From: Littorina saxatilis
Taxonomy: Eukaryota > Mollusca > Gastropoda > Littorinimorpha > Littorinidae
Length of the DNA stretch: 64,000 nt
Assembly (NCBI RefSeq): GCF_037325665.1
Contig: NC_090245.1
Coordinates: 48,545,269-48,609,268 of the forward strand
Direction of reading: 5' to 3'
The number at the start of each line of letters is the position of its first letter. Positions within the stretch are counted from its first letter, which is position 1. This document shows positions 11,018 through 48,492 of the stretch, piece after piece. Below the pieces are notes generated by a model that was given only the letters and a program-made list of their open reading frames with translations, was not told where the DNA came from and searched no databases. The translations under genes were made by a program, and so were the position numbers.

Positions 11018-14000
11018 CCACCACATGGCCCATTCCTTAACGTGGTGTGGTGGTTTGCGTGTCTCGGTGACCCTAAGAGCTATGCCAGCGGGAGTGTAAA
11101 CTCCTGGCAGGGCTTCCCAAGCTGGACAGGCCGAAGGGTAGAGCCCAGACTAATATGGACCAACCTTGTGCTCACAGGGCAGGTCCTTGGGCCATGAGCT
11201 AAGGGTGAGGTAACCCTGACAGAAACCTCGAGTGCTGAAGACGTATGTGTTGGGCTGCACGGCGCACTCCAACAAACCACAACACTACGCATCAACTGCC
11301 ATTATGACACTTGGAAACAGAATTGACAGTAATGGTGCTCGCCCTGTGAGGATCCACCAGGCAGGTGCAGCGCCGGGCTCCGCGCCTCAAAGGAGTCCAC
11401 CCTCAGCTACTGGAGGTCCCTTCATCTCGTCTTGTGGAGCCAGGGGACGAGAAAGGAAAGCGACTGGCCGGAAAAACAGCAGAGCCAAGGACAACCCCAC
11501 TATTAACATCATGCATTGGAATGCAGAGGGGGTATCCAATAAGAAGGAAGAATTAGAGCACTTCCTCTATGAAAACAGCATCAACATCTGCTGCATTCAG
11601 GAAACACACCTGCAAGAAGGGAAGCCCTTTAAGATCCGAGGGTACCAGGTGTTCAGGAGTGACCGACAAGGGAGGAAGAAAGGAGGAGTGATGACTCTGG
11701 TCAGGAACAACATAAATGCCAGTGAAACCAACAGATACATGGAAGAAGCAGAGTACATAGAAGTCAAGATAACGACCAATGACAGCAAGATGAACATCGT
11801 CAACTACTACTGCCCCAACGACAAGATGCTGTCGCTTGACACAATCCAGGTCCCTGACAGCGGCTTCCTCATCGCTGGAGACTTTAACAGCCAGTCCCAG
11901 AGTTGGGGATATAAAACACTAGACAGGCGAGGAGAAGACATTGAATCTTGGCAGGACGACAACCACCTGATCCTTGTTAACGACCCCAGAGATCCATCTA
12001 CCTTCTACTCGCGCCGCTGGCACTCAACAACAACACCAGACCTGGCATTGTGCACGGATGACATCCACAAAAACATCTCAAGAAAAGTGGATGAACAACT
12101 GGGTGGAAGCGACCATCGCCCAGTTCTCCTTACCATCAGTAGAGACTCAGCATCTGAGCATCCACAACACCCGAGATGGAACTACAAAAAGGCAAAGTGG
12201 GGACTGTTCAACATACGAACAAATGAGCTGACCAGAGCCATAGAAACAGAGGGGAGAAACATCAACAACGTGATAAAGGAATTCAATGCTAGCATAATCC
12301 AGGCAGCCAAGGACAGCATCCCACGTGGAGTGAGGAAGGACTACATCCCATTCTGGTCCGATGAGCTGCAGAAGACGCATGATGCACTCACAAGAATGAG
12401 AGAAGAGGCAGAGACGAACCCTAGCCAGGAGAACAACATCAAACTCCAAGAAAGCAAAGCAAAACATCTGAAGACAAAGCTAGAGTGCAAGAGAAGAGGC
12501 TGGAGAGAAAAGACGGCAGGGCTGAATATGGAAAAAGACACAACAAAGCTCTGGAAACTTACAAGAGCACTGAATGAAGAGGGCAACAAGGGACAGAAGA
12601 TCACCCTGGAGGAGGAAGGAAGAACACTCACTGGAAAAGCCGCTGCCAATGCTTTCGCCCAAGCATATCGGGGAGAAAGCGACACCACCATACCCCTGCC
12701 TCTACAAAAGGAAGTCAGAACAGAAATTAGAGAAAGAACAGAAAGAAACGTCCAGGATGCCATGCAACAAAACATCACTATGGCCGAGCTGAAGAATGCC
12801 ATCAAGAAGCTCAAAAAGAAGAAGTCTCCAGGTCCAGACAACATTACGAATGAGATGTTGCAACACATAGGCAACTCGGCCCTCCAGAAACTACTGGGCA
12901 TCTTCAACCTCAGCTGGAGACAGGGACAGGTACCTCAGTGCTGGAAGGAAGCCAGGATGATCCCAGTTTTAAAGAAAGGGAAAAACAAGACCAAAACCCT
13001 GAGCTACCGACCCATCAGCCTGACAAGCTGCGTATGCAAAACCATGGAGCGCATTGTCAACCAGCGCCTGCAGCTGTACCTGGAATCAGAAAGCATCATC
13101 GTCCCAGAACAAGCCGGCTTCCGACAGCACAGAAGTACGGAGGACCAGACAACACACCTTAGCCAGGTCATAGAGGATGCTTACCAGGCCCAGAAGGTCA
13201 CCCTGGCCACTTTCATTGACCTGCAGAAGGCCTTCGACAAGGTCTGGAAAGATGGACTCCTTGTGAAGCTCCTACGTTCCGGCGTCAAAGGCAACATGTA
13301 CCAGTGGACCAAGTCGTACCTGCACAACCGAAAGGCCAGAGTGCTGGTGGACGGTCACTGTGGCCGAAAGGTGCTACTACGCCAAGGAGTTCCACAGGGA
13401 GGAGTACTCTCCCCCACGCTATTCATACTCTTCATTAACGACCTGGTACCAGAGTTGCCCAAGGGAGTCCAAGCGGCACTGTATGCTGATGACCTTGTTC
13501 TCTGGTGCTCGGAAGAGTATGCAACCACAGCAACCTACAGGATGCAACTTGCCCTAGAAAAGGTTGCAGCGTGGGCGGAAGACTGGTGTGTGACCATCAA
13601 CAGGGAGAAGACCACTGCCACTCTCTTCACACTCTCTGCCAAAGCGACACCTGGCAAACTGACCTTGGGTGACACACCCCTGAAATTTGAAGACCAGCAA
13701 ACATACCTGGGGGTCACCTATGACAAGCGCATGACCTGGAAACAGCACATCATGAATGCAGAGGGAAAGGCCAGGAGAAAACTAAACATCATGCGGAAGC
13801 TGGCAGGATCACACTGGGGTGCAAACGAGAAGATCTTGAAATCAGTCTACCAGGGGACTGTACGACCGCACCTTGAGTACGGATCAAGCTCTTGGGCAAC
13901 AGCAGCCAAGACACACCAGCAGGCCCTAGACAAAGTACAGAACCAAGCGCTGAGAATCATCACGGGCGCAATGAAATCAACACCCATACAGAAGATGGAA

Positions 14001-15148
14001 CAGGTGACTGGCATTCCTCCACTGAGCAAAAGGCGAGACTGCAAAACAATGGTACAAGCCACCAAGTACCAGTGCACTCATGACCATCCAATGAGTGACA
14101 GACTCAAGAAGATGTCCTCAGGCAGGCTGAAAAGATCAAGCTTCGCTCTTGAGGCAAGGGCTTTGCAGAAGAAACATCAGACAGAGATGCCAGAGCTAGT
14201 GGAGCCACCATCTTTCTCCCTTGACGCCCCACCCTGGGAAGACAGACAAGGAAACCTGGACATACAGACCAGTGTCCCCTACCTCACAACAAAGGACGAG
14301 CAGAGCAATGTGACGAAAAAAGCCCTGACTCTTGCCATGCTTGAAGAAAGGTACCCCCAAGAAGCATGGATACGGGTGTATACTGATGGGTCAGCCACAG
14401 AGGCCGTCAAAAATGGAGGAGCGGGGGTGTATGTCCAGTACCCCTGTGGAGAGAGGCAAGCAGAGGCTATACCAACAGGCCTCCACTGTACAAACTACAG
14501 AGCTGAGGTACAGGCACTGATCCATGCAGCATACACCATCAACGACAGAGTCAACCATGACAACCAGGTGGTCTTCCTGACTGACGCTCTGTCAGTACTA
14601 CAAGCAATGACCAGTAGCAAACTGCCTCAGCTGGAACACGCTCTACACAACATCAATAGCCTGAGGACAGTACTGCAATGGATCCCCTCCCACTGTGGTG
14701 TACAAGGAAACGAAGAGGCGGACAGGATGGCAAAGCTGGGTGCAGAAGATGAGCAAGAGAACAACCCTGTGAGCCTGACAGAGATGAAGACCATCATTAA
14801 GTCTCTGCACAGGACGCCCCAGCCACAGGACAGCTACCACCTGCTATCCAGACCACAGCAGGTGGTCATCTTCCGCCTGAGAACGGGACACAACAGACTT
14901 AACCAGCATCTCCACAAGAAGCTGCATGTTGTGCCCTCCCCCATGTGTTCTTGTGGGGAAGCAGAGCAGGACACGGCCCACATCCTACGAGACTGCAGGA
15001 ACCACCAGGTGCTGAGAGAGGAAATCTGGCCAATGCCGGAGTCCCTGCACAACAAGCTGTACGGGCCAGTGGCTGCGCTGCAGAGGACCACTAATTATAT
15101 CTCAAGATCTGGACTCCAAGTGTGATCGGCGATCGAAAAGAAGAAGAA
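11018..15148 (+). mobile_element. Full-length non-LTR retrotransposon (I-group LINE with RNase H)
   Basis: A 4.13-kb element with a perfect 13-bp target duplication (11005-11017 and 15149-15161). It has a 214-base leader, one long ORF (11232-15125) and a very short 3' end of GAAGAAGAA type rather than poly-A. Intact coding capacity and identical duplications indicate a recent insertion. Presence of endonuclease, reverse transcriptase and RNase H places it in the I superfamily; I do not assign the clade. Confidence 0.93.
11232..15125 (+). CDS. LINE polyprotein: AP-endonuclease, reverse transcriptase, RNase H
   Basis: The 1297-residue ORF would nick target DNA, copy the element RNA and degrade the RNA strand. 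Endonuclease spans about residues 91-310 (MHWNAEG, CCIQETHL with catalytic Glu, GDFNSQS, GSDHRPVLL). Reverse transcriptase covers about 560-830: SYRPISLTS, AGFRQHRSTEDQ, FIDLQKAFDKVW, QGVPQGGVLSP, and YADDLVLW near 750. RNase H lies about 1048-1165 with all four acidic residues visible (YTDGS, RAEVQAL, LTDALS, NEEADRMAK). A CxC...H...C zinc motif (CSCGEAEQDTAHILRDC) is near 1240. There is no separate upstream ORF1; the first 90 residues are basic and could stand in for it. The first ATG may not be the start used. No stop or frameshift is seen. Confidence 0.93.
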   Translation: MLKTYVLGCTAHSNKPQHYASTAIMTLGNRIDSNGARPVRIHQAGAAPGSAPQRSPPSATGGPFISSCGARGRERKATGRKNSRAKDNPTINIMHWNAEGVSNKKEELEHFLYENSINICCIQETHLQEGKPFKIRGYQVFRSDRQGRKKGGVMTLVRNNINASETNRYMEEAEYIEVKITTNDSKMNIVNYYCPNDKMLSLDTIQVPDSGFLIAGDFNSQSQSWGYKTLDRRGEDIESWQDDNHLILVNDPRDPSTFYSRRWHSTTTPDLALCTDDIHKNISRKVDEQLGGSDHRPVLLTISRDSASEHPQHPRWNYKKAKWGLFNIRTNELTRAIETEGRNINNVIKEFNASIIQAAKDSIPRGVRKDYIPFWSDELQKTHDALTRMREEAETNPSQENNIKLQESKAKHLKTKLECKRRGWREKTAGLNMEKDTTKLWKLTRALNEEGNKGQKITLEEEGRTLTGKAAANAFAQAYRGESDTTIPLPLQKEVRTEIRERTERNVQDAMQQNITMAELKNAIKKLKKKKSPGPDNITNEMLQHIGNSALQKLLGIFNLSWRQGQVPQCWKEARMIPVLKKGKNKTKTLSYRPISLTSCVCKTMERIVNQRLQLYLESESIIVPEQAGFRQHRSTEDQTTHLSQVIEDAYQAQKVTLATFIDLQKAFDKVWKDGLLVKLLRSGVKGNMYQWTKSYLHNRKARVLVDGHCGRKVLLRQGVPQGGVLSPTLFILFINDLVPELPKGVQAALYADDLVLWCSEEYATTATYRMQLALEKVAAWAEDWCVTINREKTTATLFTLSAKATPGKLTLGDTPLKFEDQQTYLGVTYDKRMTWKQHIMNAEGKARRKLNIMRKLAGSHWGANEKILKSVYQGTVRPHLEYGSSSWATAAKTHQQALDKVQNQALRIITGAMKSTPIQKMEQVTGIPPLSKRRDCKTMVQATKYQCTHDHPMSDRLKKMSSGRLKRSSFALEARALQKKHQTEMPELVEPPSFSLDAPPWEDRQGNLDIQTSVPYLTTKDEQSNVTKKALTLAMLEERYPQEAWIRVYTDGSATEAVKNGGAGVYVQYPCGERQAEAIPTGLHCTNYRAEVQALIHAAYTINDRVNHDNQVVFLTDALSVLQAMTSSKLPQLEHALHNINSLRTVLQWIPSHCGVQGNEEADRMAKLGAEDEQENNPVSLTEMKTIIKSLHRTPQPQDSYHLLSRPQQVVIFRLRTGHNRLNQHLHKKLHVVPSPMCSCGEAEQDTAHILRDCRNHQVLREEIWPMPESLHNKLYGPVAALQRTTNYISRSGLQV

Positions 15149-15592
15149 GACTGAATAAACTGTGGTGGTCTTTTCTTGCTCCGAAAGCAAAGACTACAGT
15201 TTTGATGGTAGATTGCGTCAGCAGCTGGCAAATCTGATACAAACTCCAGTCTGCTTCGAACAGTGTCTGCCTATTCATGACCGCGCTGAGAACAAACTTG
15301 AAAAATTGTGCATTCAAAGTCAAGAGTCCTAACTGGATACACTTTGGGACCAGAGCGCGAATCAAGCTTTGCTTCCTTGCCGCAAAAAAGGCAACATTTA
15401 GCAAAGTCAAAACATTCTTTCTGTGAGCGCAAATTCTGTGCTACATTTGATAAAAAGTTCTCTTTTTCTTCTTTCTTCTTCAAAACGCTCTGAATGTTAC
15501 ATGTCATTGCGGCGACAATCCTCGTGCACTGAGACAAACGGCATCACCCCGTTCAAACGCTCGCGCAAAACGAAGTTGTAGTTGTCTCCCAT
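15149..15592 (-). pseudogene. N-terminal segment of the unnamed multicopy gene
   Basis: Begins with ATG at 15592 (MGDNYNFVLRERLNG), followed by CCLFCGKEAKLDSRSG and, nearer the LINE, EFVSDLPAADAIYHQNC and CSLCFRSKK. The paired cysteines and the YHQNC context suggest a zinc-binding N-terminal domain. The segment joins the AT-hook segment across the LINE. It carries breaks and is not expected to be translated whole. Confidence 0.7.
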
Positions 15593-16226
15593 GGTAAAAC
15601 AGTCACCCAACTATGGCTGGCCATTGAGGGCACATCAAAATATACCGTTTTTCAACTTGAAAATTCTCCATTATGCAGAAGCGTGCATAAGTATAATATG
15701 CCAGAATTGTTAGATCTACATTCACTTTACCATTTCCATTTGATATCATTTCTGTAACCATTATTTTTACCCCTTTTCCCCCGTTCCCCAGGTTAAAAGG
15801 TCTGTGTAATCCGAGACAAGTGGACATGTCACAAAGATGTGTGACGTGTTTTGTTTGTGACGTCACTGTGTATACGGCGTAAAAGTAGAGCATGTTATGC
15901 TCTGTATTATGAGCCATGAACACTAATCTCACGCATCGTTCATCGCCGCACGATCTTCAGTTTTAAGGAGAACGGGTAAGTATCAACAGAAGCAAGGGGA
16001 CTGACATTCCATGTTTACACGCCATTTCTCGGCCATGAGCCGAGGCGCAGTTGCCGTCGTCTAGACTTTTGTTCAATAATTGTTAACTGTCAGTATGTAG
16101 GCCTACTGTGAACTGGTATCACAGGACAGCCTGGTCAGCGCGGTGAAATAAGTTCAACATTACCAATAGAGGTACAAGGGAGCCTCTGTGCCGACTACTG
16201 GCAACGTCAGTAAAAAAAACACTGAA
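15593..16226. other. Upstream region of the UNC93A-like gene
   Basis: No coding sequence is recognised. A donor-like GGTAAGTA at about 15973 and acceptor-like AG sites shortly before 16227 could belong to a 5' untranslated exon; this is only suggestive. Confidence 0.3.
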
Positions 16227-41499
<25,273 letters not shown>

Positions 41500-41510
<11 letters not shown>

Positions 41511-44402
41511 GTGAGTCTCCCTTCTTTTTACTCTCTGGTCTCGGTGAGTCTCCCTTCATTTCATTCTGTGGTTTCGGTAAGTCTCCTTTCCTTTCCCTAT
41601 TTATGTCTCGGTGAATCTCCCTTCCTTTCGCTGTGGTTTCAGTGAATTTCCCTTTCTTTCACTCTTTTGTCTCATATCAGTTAGTCTCTCTTCCTTTCAC
41701 TGTTGTTTCGGTGAGTTTCCCTTCCTTTCACTCTTTGGTCTCGGTTAGTCTCCCTTCCTTTCACTCTATGGTCTCGGTTAGTCTCCCTTACTTTCACTCT
41801 TTGGTCTCGGTTAGTCTCCCTTCCTTTCACTCTCTGGTCTCGGTTAGTCTCCCTTCCTTTCACTCTGTAGTCTCGGTGAGTATCTCTTACTTTCACTCTC
41901 TAGACTCGGTGAATCTCTCTTCCTTTCACTCTTTGGTCTCGATGGGTCTCCCTTCCTTCCACTCTCTGGTCTTGGTGAGTCTCCCTTCATTTCACTCTCT
42001 GGTCTCGATGAGTCTCTCGTCCTTTCACTCTTTGGTTTCGGTGAGTCTCCCTTCATTTCACTCTCTGGTCTCTGTGAGTCTCTCTTCCTTTCACTCTCTG
42101 GTCTCGGTTAGTCTCCCTTCCTTTCACTCTCTGGTCTCGGTGAGTCTCCCTTCCTTTCACTCTCTGGTCTCGGCGAGTCTCTCTTCCTTTCACTCTCTGG
42201 TCTCGGTGAGTCTCCCTCCCTTTCATTCTCTGGTCTCGGTTAGTCTCCCTGCCTTTCATTCTCTGGTCTCGGTTAGTCTCCCTGCATTTCACTCTCTGGT
42301 CTCGGTGAGTCTCCCTCCCTTTTATTCTCTGGTCTCGGTTAGTCTCCCTGCCTTTCACTCTCTGGTCTCGGTGAGTCTCCCTCCCTTTCATTCTTTGGTC
42401 TCGGTTAGTCTCCCTTCCTTTCACTCTCTGGTCTCGGTGAATCTCTCTTCCTTTCACTCTCTGGTCTCGGTGAGTCTCCCTCCCTTTCATTCTCTGGTCT
42501 CGGTTAGTCTTCCTGCTTTTCACTCTCTGGTCTCGGTGAGTCTCCCTCCCTTTCATTCTCTGGTCTTGGTTAGTCTCCCTTCCTTTCACTCTCTGGTCTC
42601 GGTGAATCTCCCTCCCTTTCATTCTCTGGTCTCGGTTAGTCTCCCTTCCTTACACTTTCTGGTCTCGCTGAGTCTCTCTTCCTTTCACTCTCTGGTCTCG
42701 GTGAGTTTCCCTTCCTTTCACTCGCTGGTCTCGGTTAGTCTCCCATCCTTTAACTCTCTGGTCTCGGTATATCTCCCTTCCTTTCACTCTTTTGTCTCGG
42801 TAAGTCTCCCTTCCTTTCACTCTCTGGTCTCGGTGAGTCTCTCTTCCTTTCACTCTCTGGTCTCGGTGAGTCTCCCTCCCTTTCATTCTCTGGTCTCGGT
42901 ATATCTCCCTTCCTTTCACTCTTTTGTCTCGGTAAGTCTCCCTTCCTTTCACTCTCTGGTCTCGGTGAGTCTCTCTTCCTTTCACTCTCTTGTCTCGGTT
43001 AGTCTCCCATCCTTTAACTCTCTTGTCTTGGTGAGTCCCCCATCCTTTCACTCTGGTCTCGGTGAGTCTCTCTTCCTTTCACTCTATAGTCTCGGTCAGT
43101 CTCTCTTCCTTTCACTCTCTTGTCTCGGTGAGTCCCCTTTCCTTTCACTCTCTGGTCTCGGTGAGTCTTTCGTTCTGTCACTCTCTAGTCTCGGTGAGTC
43201 TCTCTTCCTTTCACTCTCTTGTCTTGGTGAGTCTATCTTCCTTTCACTCTCTTGTCTCGGTTAGTCTCCCATCCTTTAACTCTCTGGTCTCGGTGAGTCT
43301 CCTTTCCTTTCATTCTCTGGTCTCGGTGAGTTTCCCTTCCTTACACTTTCTGGTCTTGGTCCGTCTCCCTTTCTTACACTTTCTGGTCTTGGTCCGTCTC
43401 CCTTTCTTTTACTCTTTGGTCTCGGTTAGTCTCCCTTCCTTTCACTCTCTGGTCTCGGTGAGTTTCTCTTCCTTTCACTCTCTGGTCTCGGTGAGTCTCC
43501 CTCCCTTTCATTCTCTGGTCTCGGTTAGTCTCCCTGCCTTTCATTCTCTGGTCTCGGTTAGTCTCCCTGCCTTTCACTCTCTGGTCTCGGTGAGTCTCCC
43601 TCCCTTTCATTCTCTGGTCTTGGTTAGTCTCCCTGCCTTTCACTCTCTGGTCTCGGTGAGTCTCCCTCCCTTTCATTCTCTGGTCTCGGTTAGTCTCCCT
43701 TCCTTTCACTCTCTGGTCTCGGTGAGTCTCTCTTCCTTTCACTCTCTGGTCTCGGTGAGTCTCCCTCCCTTTCATTCTCTGGTCTCGGTTAGTCTCCCTG
43801 CCTTTCACTCTCTGGTCTCGGGGATTCTCCCTCCCTTTCATTCTCTGGTCTCGGTTAGTCTCCCTTTCTTTCACTCTCTGGTCTCGGTGAGTCTCTCTTC
43901 CTTTCACTCTCTGGTCTCGGTGAGTTTCCCTTCCTTTCACTCTCTGGTCTCGGTGAGTCTCCCTCCCTTTCATTCTCTGGTCTCGGTATATATCTCCCTT
44001 CCTTTCACTCTTTTGTCTCAGTAAGTCTCCCTTCCTTTCACTCTCTGGTCTCGGTGAGTCTCTCTTCCTTTCATTCTCTGGTCTCGGTCAGTCTCTCTTC
44101 CTTTCACTCTCTTGTCTTGGTGAGTCCCCCTTCCTTTCACTCCGGTCTCGGTGAGTTTCTCGTCCTTTCATTCTCTGGTCTCGGTTAGTCTCCCTTCCTT
44201 ACACTTTCTGGTCTCGGTGAGTCCCCTTTCCTTTCACTCTCTGGTCTCGGTGAGTCTTTCGTTCTGTCACTCTCTAGTCTCGGTGAGTCTCTCTTCCTTT
44301 CACTCTCTTGTCTTGGTGAGTCTATCTTCCTTTCACTCTCTTGTCTCGGTTAGTCTCCCTTCCTTTAACTCTCTGGTCTCGATGAGTCTCCCTTCCGTTC
44401 AC
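41500..44402 (+). repeat. 2.9-kb minisatellite, 33-bp unit, built from the exon 6 donor
   Basis: Unit GGTCTCGGTGAGTCTCCCTT plus CCTTTCACTCTCT, roughly 85-90 copies. About half keep GGTGAGT, the rest mostly read GGTTAGT; in places the two alternate as 66-bp dimers. The first unit spans the real exon 6/intron junction. Because 33 is a multiple of three, long frames stay open on both strands (11-residue repeats such as HSLVSVSLPSF on +, KGRETNRDQRV on -). These are not proposed as genes. Confidence 0.97.
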
Positions 44403-44650
44403 TGAGGGCATCGCACGCCGACAGATACTGCGCTTAATACGCTTAATAATGAGAGGCGTTCGGACGTAGGGGAAGGGCTCCTAATATGGACCGGCTCCTA
44501 ATAAGGACCATCTCCTGTTCTGACAAACTAACGGCGATAGAGCGCTAAATATAATTTCATTCGCTGTATTCACCCTCTCTGGATAACTTGCACATGTCAA
44601 AACAGTTGCAGAAACACAAACCTCCATACCGTTAGGCTTTTCTCATTTTT
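44403..44650. other. Short unique stretch after the minisatellite
   Basis: No coding or repeat signal recognised. Confidence 0.4.
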
Positions 44651-45616
<966 letters not shown>

Positions 45617-46834
45617 TTTTACTTTTGGCAGCGTTCACTCTAAATTTGCCGCCTAAAACGGATTCGTTTCTGTCCACAGCCAAAGCTATTATCACACAAA
45701 AATTGCTATGTATGACAGCAAAGACAGTATTTGTTACATTTTAGCTGTGTCGAACCCGAGTTTCTACTGCAAAAAAAATATATTAGCAAGATCTCAAAGT
45801 ATGTGTGAGTCCCCTAATATAAACCACCTTCAATAAGTCGAAGAAAATAAAAGCTAAAGGCTATTTTCATTAATTCATTAAGAAGCTTGCTGAAAATAAC
45901 CTATAACTAGCCCTCGAGATTTAAAAAAAATTAACAACATAGTCTTCTTTTCGTGGAAGTTGATAATTTCACTTATTTTCACTCTGTTTTTGATAAGCTT
46001 CTTTAGTTTCCTGGTGTGCTTTAATAATGCTCTCATCAACCCGAAACAGATAAATCTAAAGCATATTTTAATTAGTCTGACTAGCACACTAAGTTGTATC
46101 ATGTTGTTTTGAAGTATAAGGGGATTTTTACAGTGATTCGTGAAGGCCGCTTCACTGGTCCATATTGGGCGCCCGGGTACACATGTAATGACACCATTTT
46201 TTGCAAAGTACGCCAAGTTGCGTGCATGTCACATTTGTTTCTTGGACGTTGCGAACGTTTGCAAATGTTTAACGGAAAACTGTTACAACGTCCATTCTCG
46301 GGTTCTGTTTGCTCCAAGTACTAGCGCGAATCCTGATGAGGGTCTTTGTCATCGTTCTGTGAAATTTGGATAGGCTGCTATTTGTAGTTTTAGATTTATT
46401 GCATATCAACTGCAGCTACCCAGCAAAAACACGACAAAAACCCTGGATTTGTTGCTGTTTTTCAGGATTGTGGTCGCTCTCTTTTACACGCTAGATCAGC
46501 CTGACTGCGCGACGAATTTGAACGAAATGTGTATGAACTGGTAGGTAAGACATCAAATATACTTTCGGATGTAAAACATGTAAAATATCATTCAGTTTAA
46601 GTCACTGTTTTGACGGTTGAAAGTGAATCATGCCGTAAAAAAACGCCATTTTTGAGGGTAAGCTTGGTCACGGACTAGTGACGTCATACCCAAATATTCT
46701 CAGATTCCAGAAACACATTTTTGAGCAGAAGAAAGACTGATCTTCAAATACACGTATATTTCTGACTAAAAATCTGCTGTTTGACATCTGGGCTATACCA
46801 CTGAAAAAATATCCTTAACTTTTTGTGCTCAGTG
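45617..46834. other. Stretch without confirmed gene
   Basis: Contains a strong acceptor-like TTGCTGTTTTTCAG at 46452-46465 followed by an open IVVALFYTLDQPD segment, considered and not accepted as the next UNC93A-like exon because the phase does not fit exon 6. Confidence 0.35.
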
Positions 46835-47582
46835 TGTGTATGTGCGTGTGTGTGTGTGTGTGTGTAGAGCGATTCAGAGAAAACTACTGGACCGATCTTC
46901 AGGAAATTTCACATGAGAGTTACTGGGCATGATATCCCCGGATGCTTTTTTTCTTTTTCTCGATAAATGTTTTTGATGACGTCATATCCGGCTTTTAGTA
47001 AAAGTTGAGGCCGCACTGTCACGCCCTCATTTTTTGACCAAATTGATTGAAATTTGGGTCAAGCAATCTTCGACAAAGTCCGGACTTTGGTATTGCATTT
47101 CCGCTTGGAGGCTTAAAAGTTGATTAATGAGTTTGGTCATTAAAAATCTGTAATTAATATTATTTTTTTTATAAACCGATCCAAAAACAATTTCATCTTC
47201 TTTTTTGTCATGTCCTGATTCCAAAAGCATATGCATATTTTCTATTTGGATTAAAAACAAGCTCTGAAAATTAAAAATATAAAAATCATGATAAAATTTA
47301 AATTTCCAAAATCGATTTAAAAACAATTTCATCGTATTCCTTGTCGGTTCTTGATTCACAAAACATACATATGTCATGTTTGGATTAAAAACAAGCTCAG
47401 AACGTTAAAAAGAATAGAGACCACTACCGCACTATACTGGCTTTTTAATGTTACGGCCTTTTCCACGAGCGGGGGACTGACAATGCTATACGGTCTTTGT
47501 GAACAAATGCAAAGCGTTCAGTTTCATTCTGTGAGTTCGACAGCTTGACTAAATGTAGTAATTTCGCCTCACGCGACTTGTT
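46835..47582 (-). repeat. Dispersed repeat family B, copy 3 (3' truncated)
   Basis: Reverse orientation; ends at the right with CCTCACGCGACTTGTT. The terminal hairpin at the left is missing; only a short (TG)n remains. Confidence 0.8.
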
Positions 47583-47608
47583 CTTCTTTTTCTCCTTCTT
47601 CCATTTTT

Positions 47609-48422
47609 GACTCACATGCGAAGCAAAAGTGAGTCTATGTACTCACCCGAGTCGTCCGTCCGTCCGTCCGTCCGTCCGTCCGGACGTCCGGACGTCCGTC
47701 CGGAAAACTTTAACGTTGGATATTTCTTGGACACTATTCAGTCTATCAGTACATGTACCAAATTTGGCAAGATGGTGTATGATGACAAGGCCCCAAAAAA
47801 CATACATAGCATCTTGACCTTGCTTCAAGGTCAAGGTCGCAGGGGCCATAAATGTTGTCTAAAAAACAGCTATTTTTCACATTTTTCCCATTTTCTCTGA
47901 AGTTTTTGAGATTGAATACCTCACCTACATATGATATATAGGGCAAAGTAAGCCCCATCTTTTAATACCAGTTTGGTTTACCTTGCTTCAAGGTCACAGG
48001 AGCTCTTCAAAGTTGGATTGTATACATATTTTGAAGTGACCTTGACCCTGAACTATGGAAGATAACTGTTTCAAACTTAAAAATTATGTGGGGCACATGT
48101 TATGCTTTCATCATGAGACACATTTGGTCACATATGATCAAGGTCAAGGTCACTTTGACCCTTATGAAATGTGACCAAAATAAGGTAGTGAACCACTAAA
48201 AGTGACCATATCTCATGGTAGAAAGAGCCAATAAGCACCATTGTACTTCCTATGTCTTGAATTAACAGCTTTGTGTTGCATGACCTTGGATGACCTTGAC
48301 CGTGGGTCAAGGTCACATGTATTTTGGTAGGAAAAATGTGTAAAGCAGTTCTTAGTGTATGATGTCATTGCTGTAAAGGTCAAGGTCAAGCATGTGAGTC
48401 GTATGGGCTTTGCCCTTCTTGT
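47609..48422 (+). repeat. Dispersed repeat family A, copy 3
   Basis: Starts TGACTCACATGCGAAGCAAA with a longer (CCGT)n block and ends GGGCTTTGCCCTTCTTG. Very similar to 31979-32798 over 48010-48360. Confidence 0.9.
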
Positions 48423-48492
48423 TGTTATTATTATTTAAGTTATTGAAACAATCACAGTGAGCTAAGAGATTTATAGAGCAAATCGAGAAAAT

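Larger units (their letters stand above)
6036..15592 (-). pseudogene. Broken copy of a large intronless multicopy gene family with AT-hook and CXC-type cysteine-rich C-terminus
   Basis: Reading right to left, the pieces form one gene order: a start at 15592 (MGDNYNF), paired-cysteine segments (CCLFCGKEAK, then CSLCFRSKK), an AT-hook-like KRGRPKHERK, a helical block, a segment with LQIGLAVQMHHCF, a block ending DQPLWWKALGI and GKAVLRAV/RGHILVDAAL, LSAGEKALVLLYNSRS, and a C-terminus with CTCKSGCDTKRCSCRKHGL. No introns are needed. I recognise this order from large sets of uncharacterised proteins in corals and molluscs; no function is established that I know of. The CXC-like tail and AT hook suggest DNA binding (inference). 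The copy is degenerate with several breaks and is split by three insertions (6428-8514, 10245-10619, 11018-15148). Without them about 3 kb of coding sequence remains. It could be a mobile element core gene or an expanded host family. Confidence 0.75.

Noticed and set aside
41633-44024. Long open frames in the 33-bp array on both strands (543, 320, 199 and 189 codons)
   Set aside because: They follow from a repeat unit divisible by three without stops and have no initiation or homology context.
46466-46543. Possible UNC93A-like exon 7 (IVVALFYTLDQPD after a strong TTTTTCAG)
   Set aside because: Human UNC93A has a similar hydrophobic-then-PxxD stretch here, but the required phase does not match the phase-1 end of exon 6 and about ten expected residues are missing. 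An intervening exon would rescue it; none was found.
47643-47700. (CCGT)n block as a regulatory island
   Set aside because: It is the normal, length-variable part of dispersed repeat family A, seen also at 32015 and 61800.
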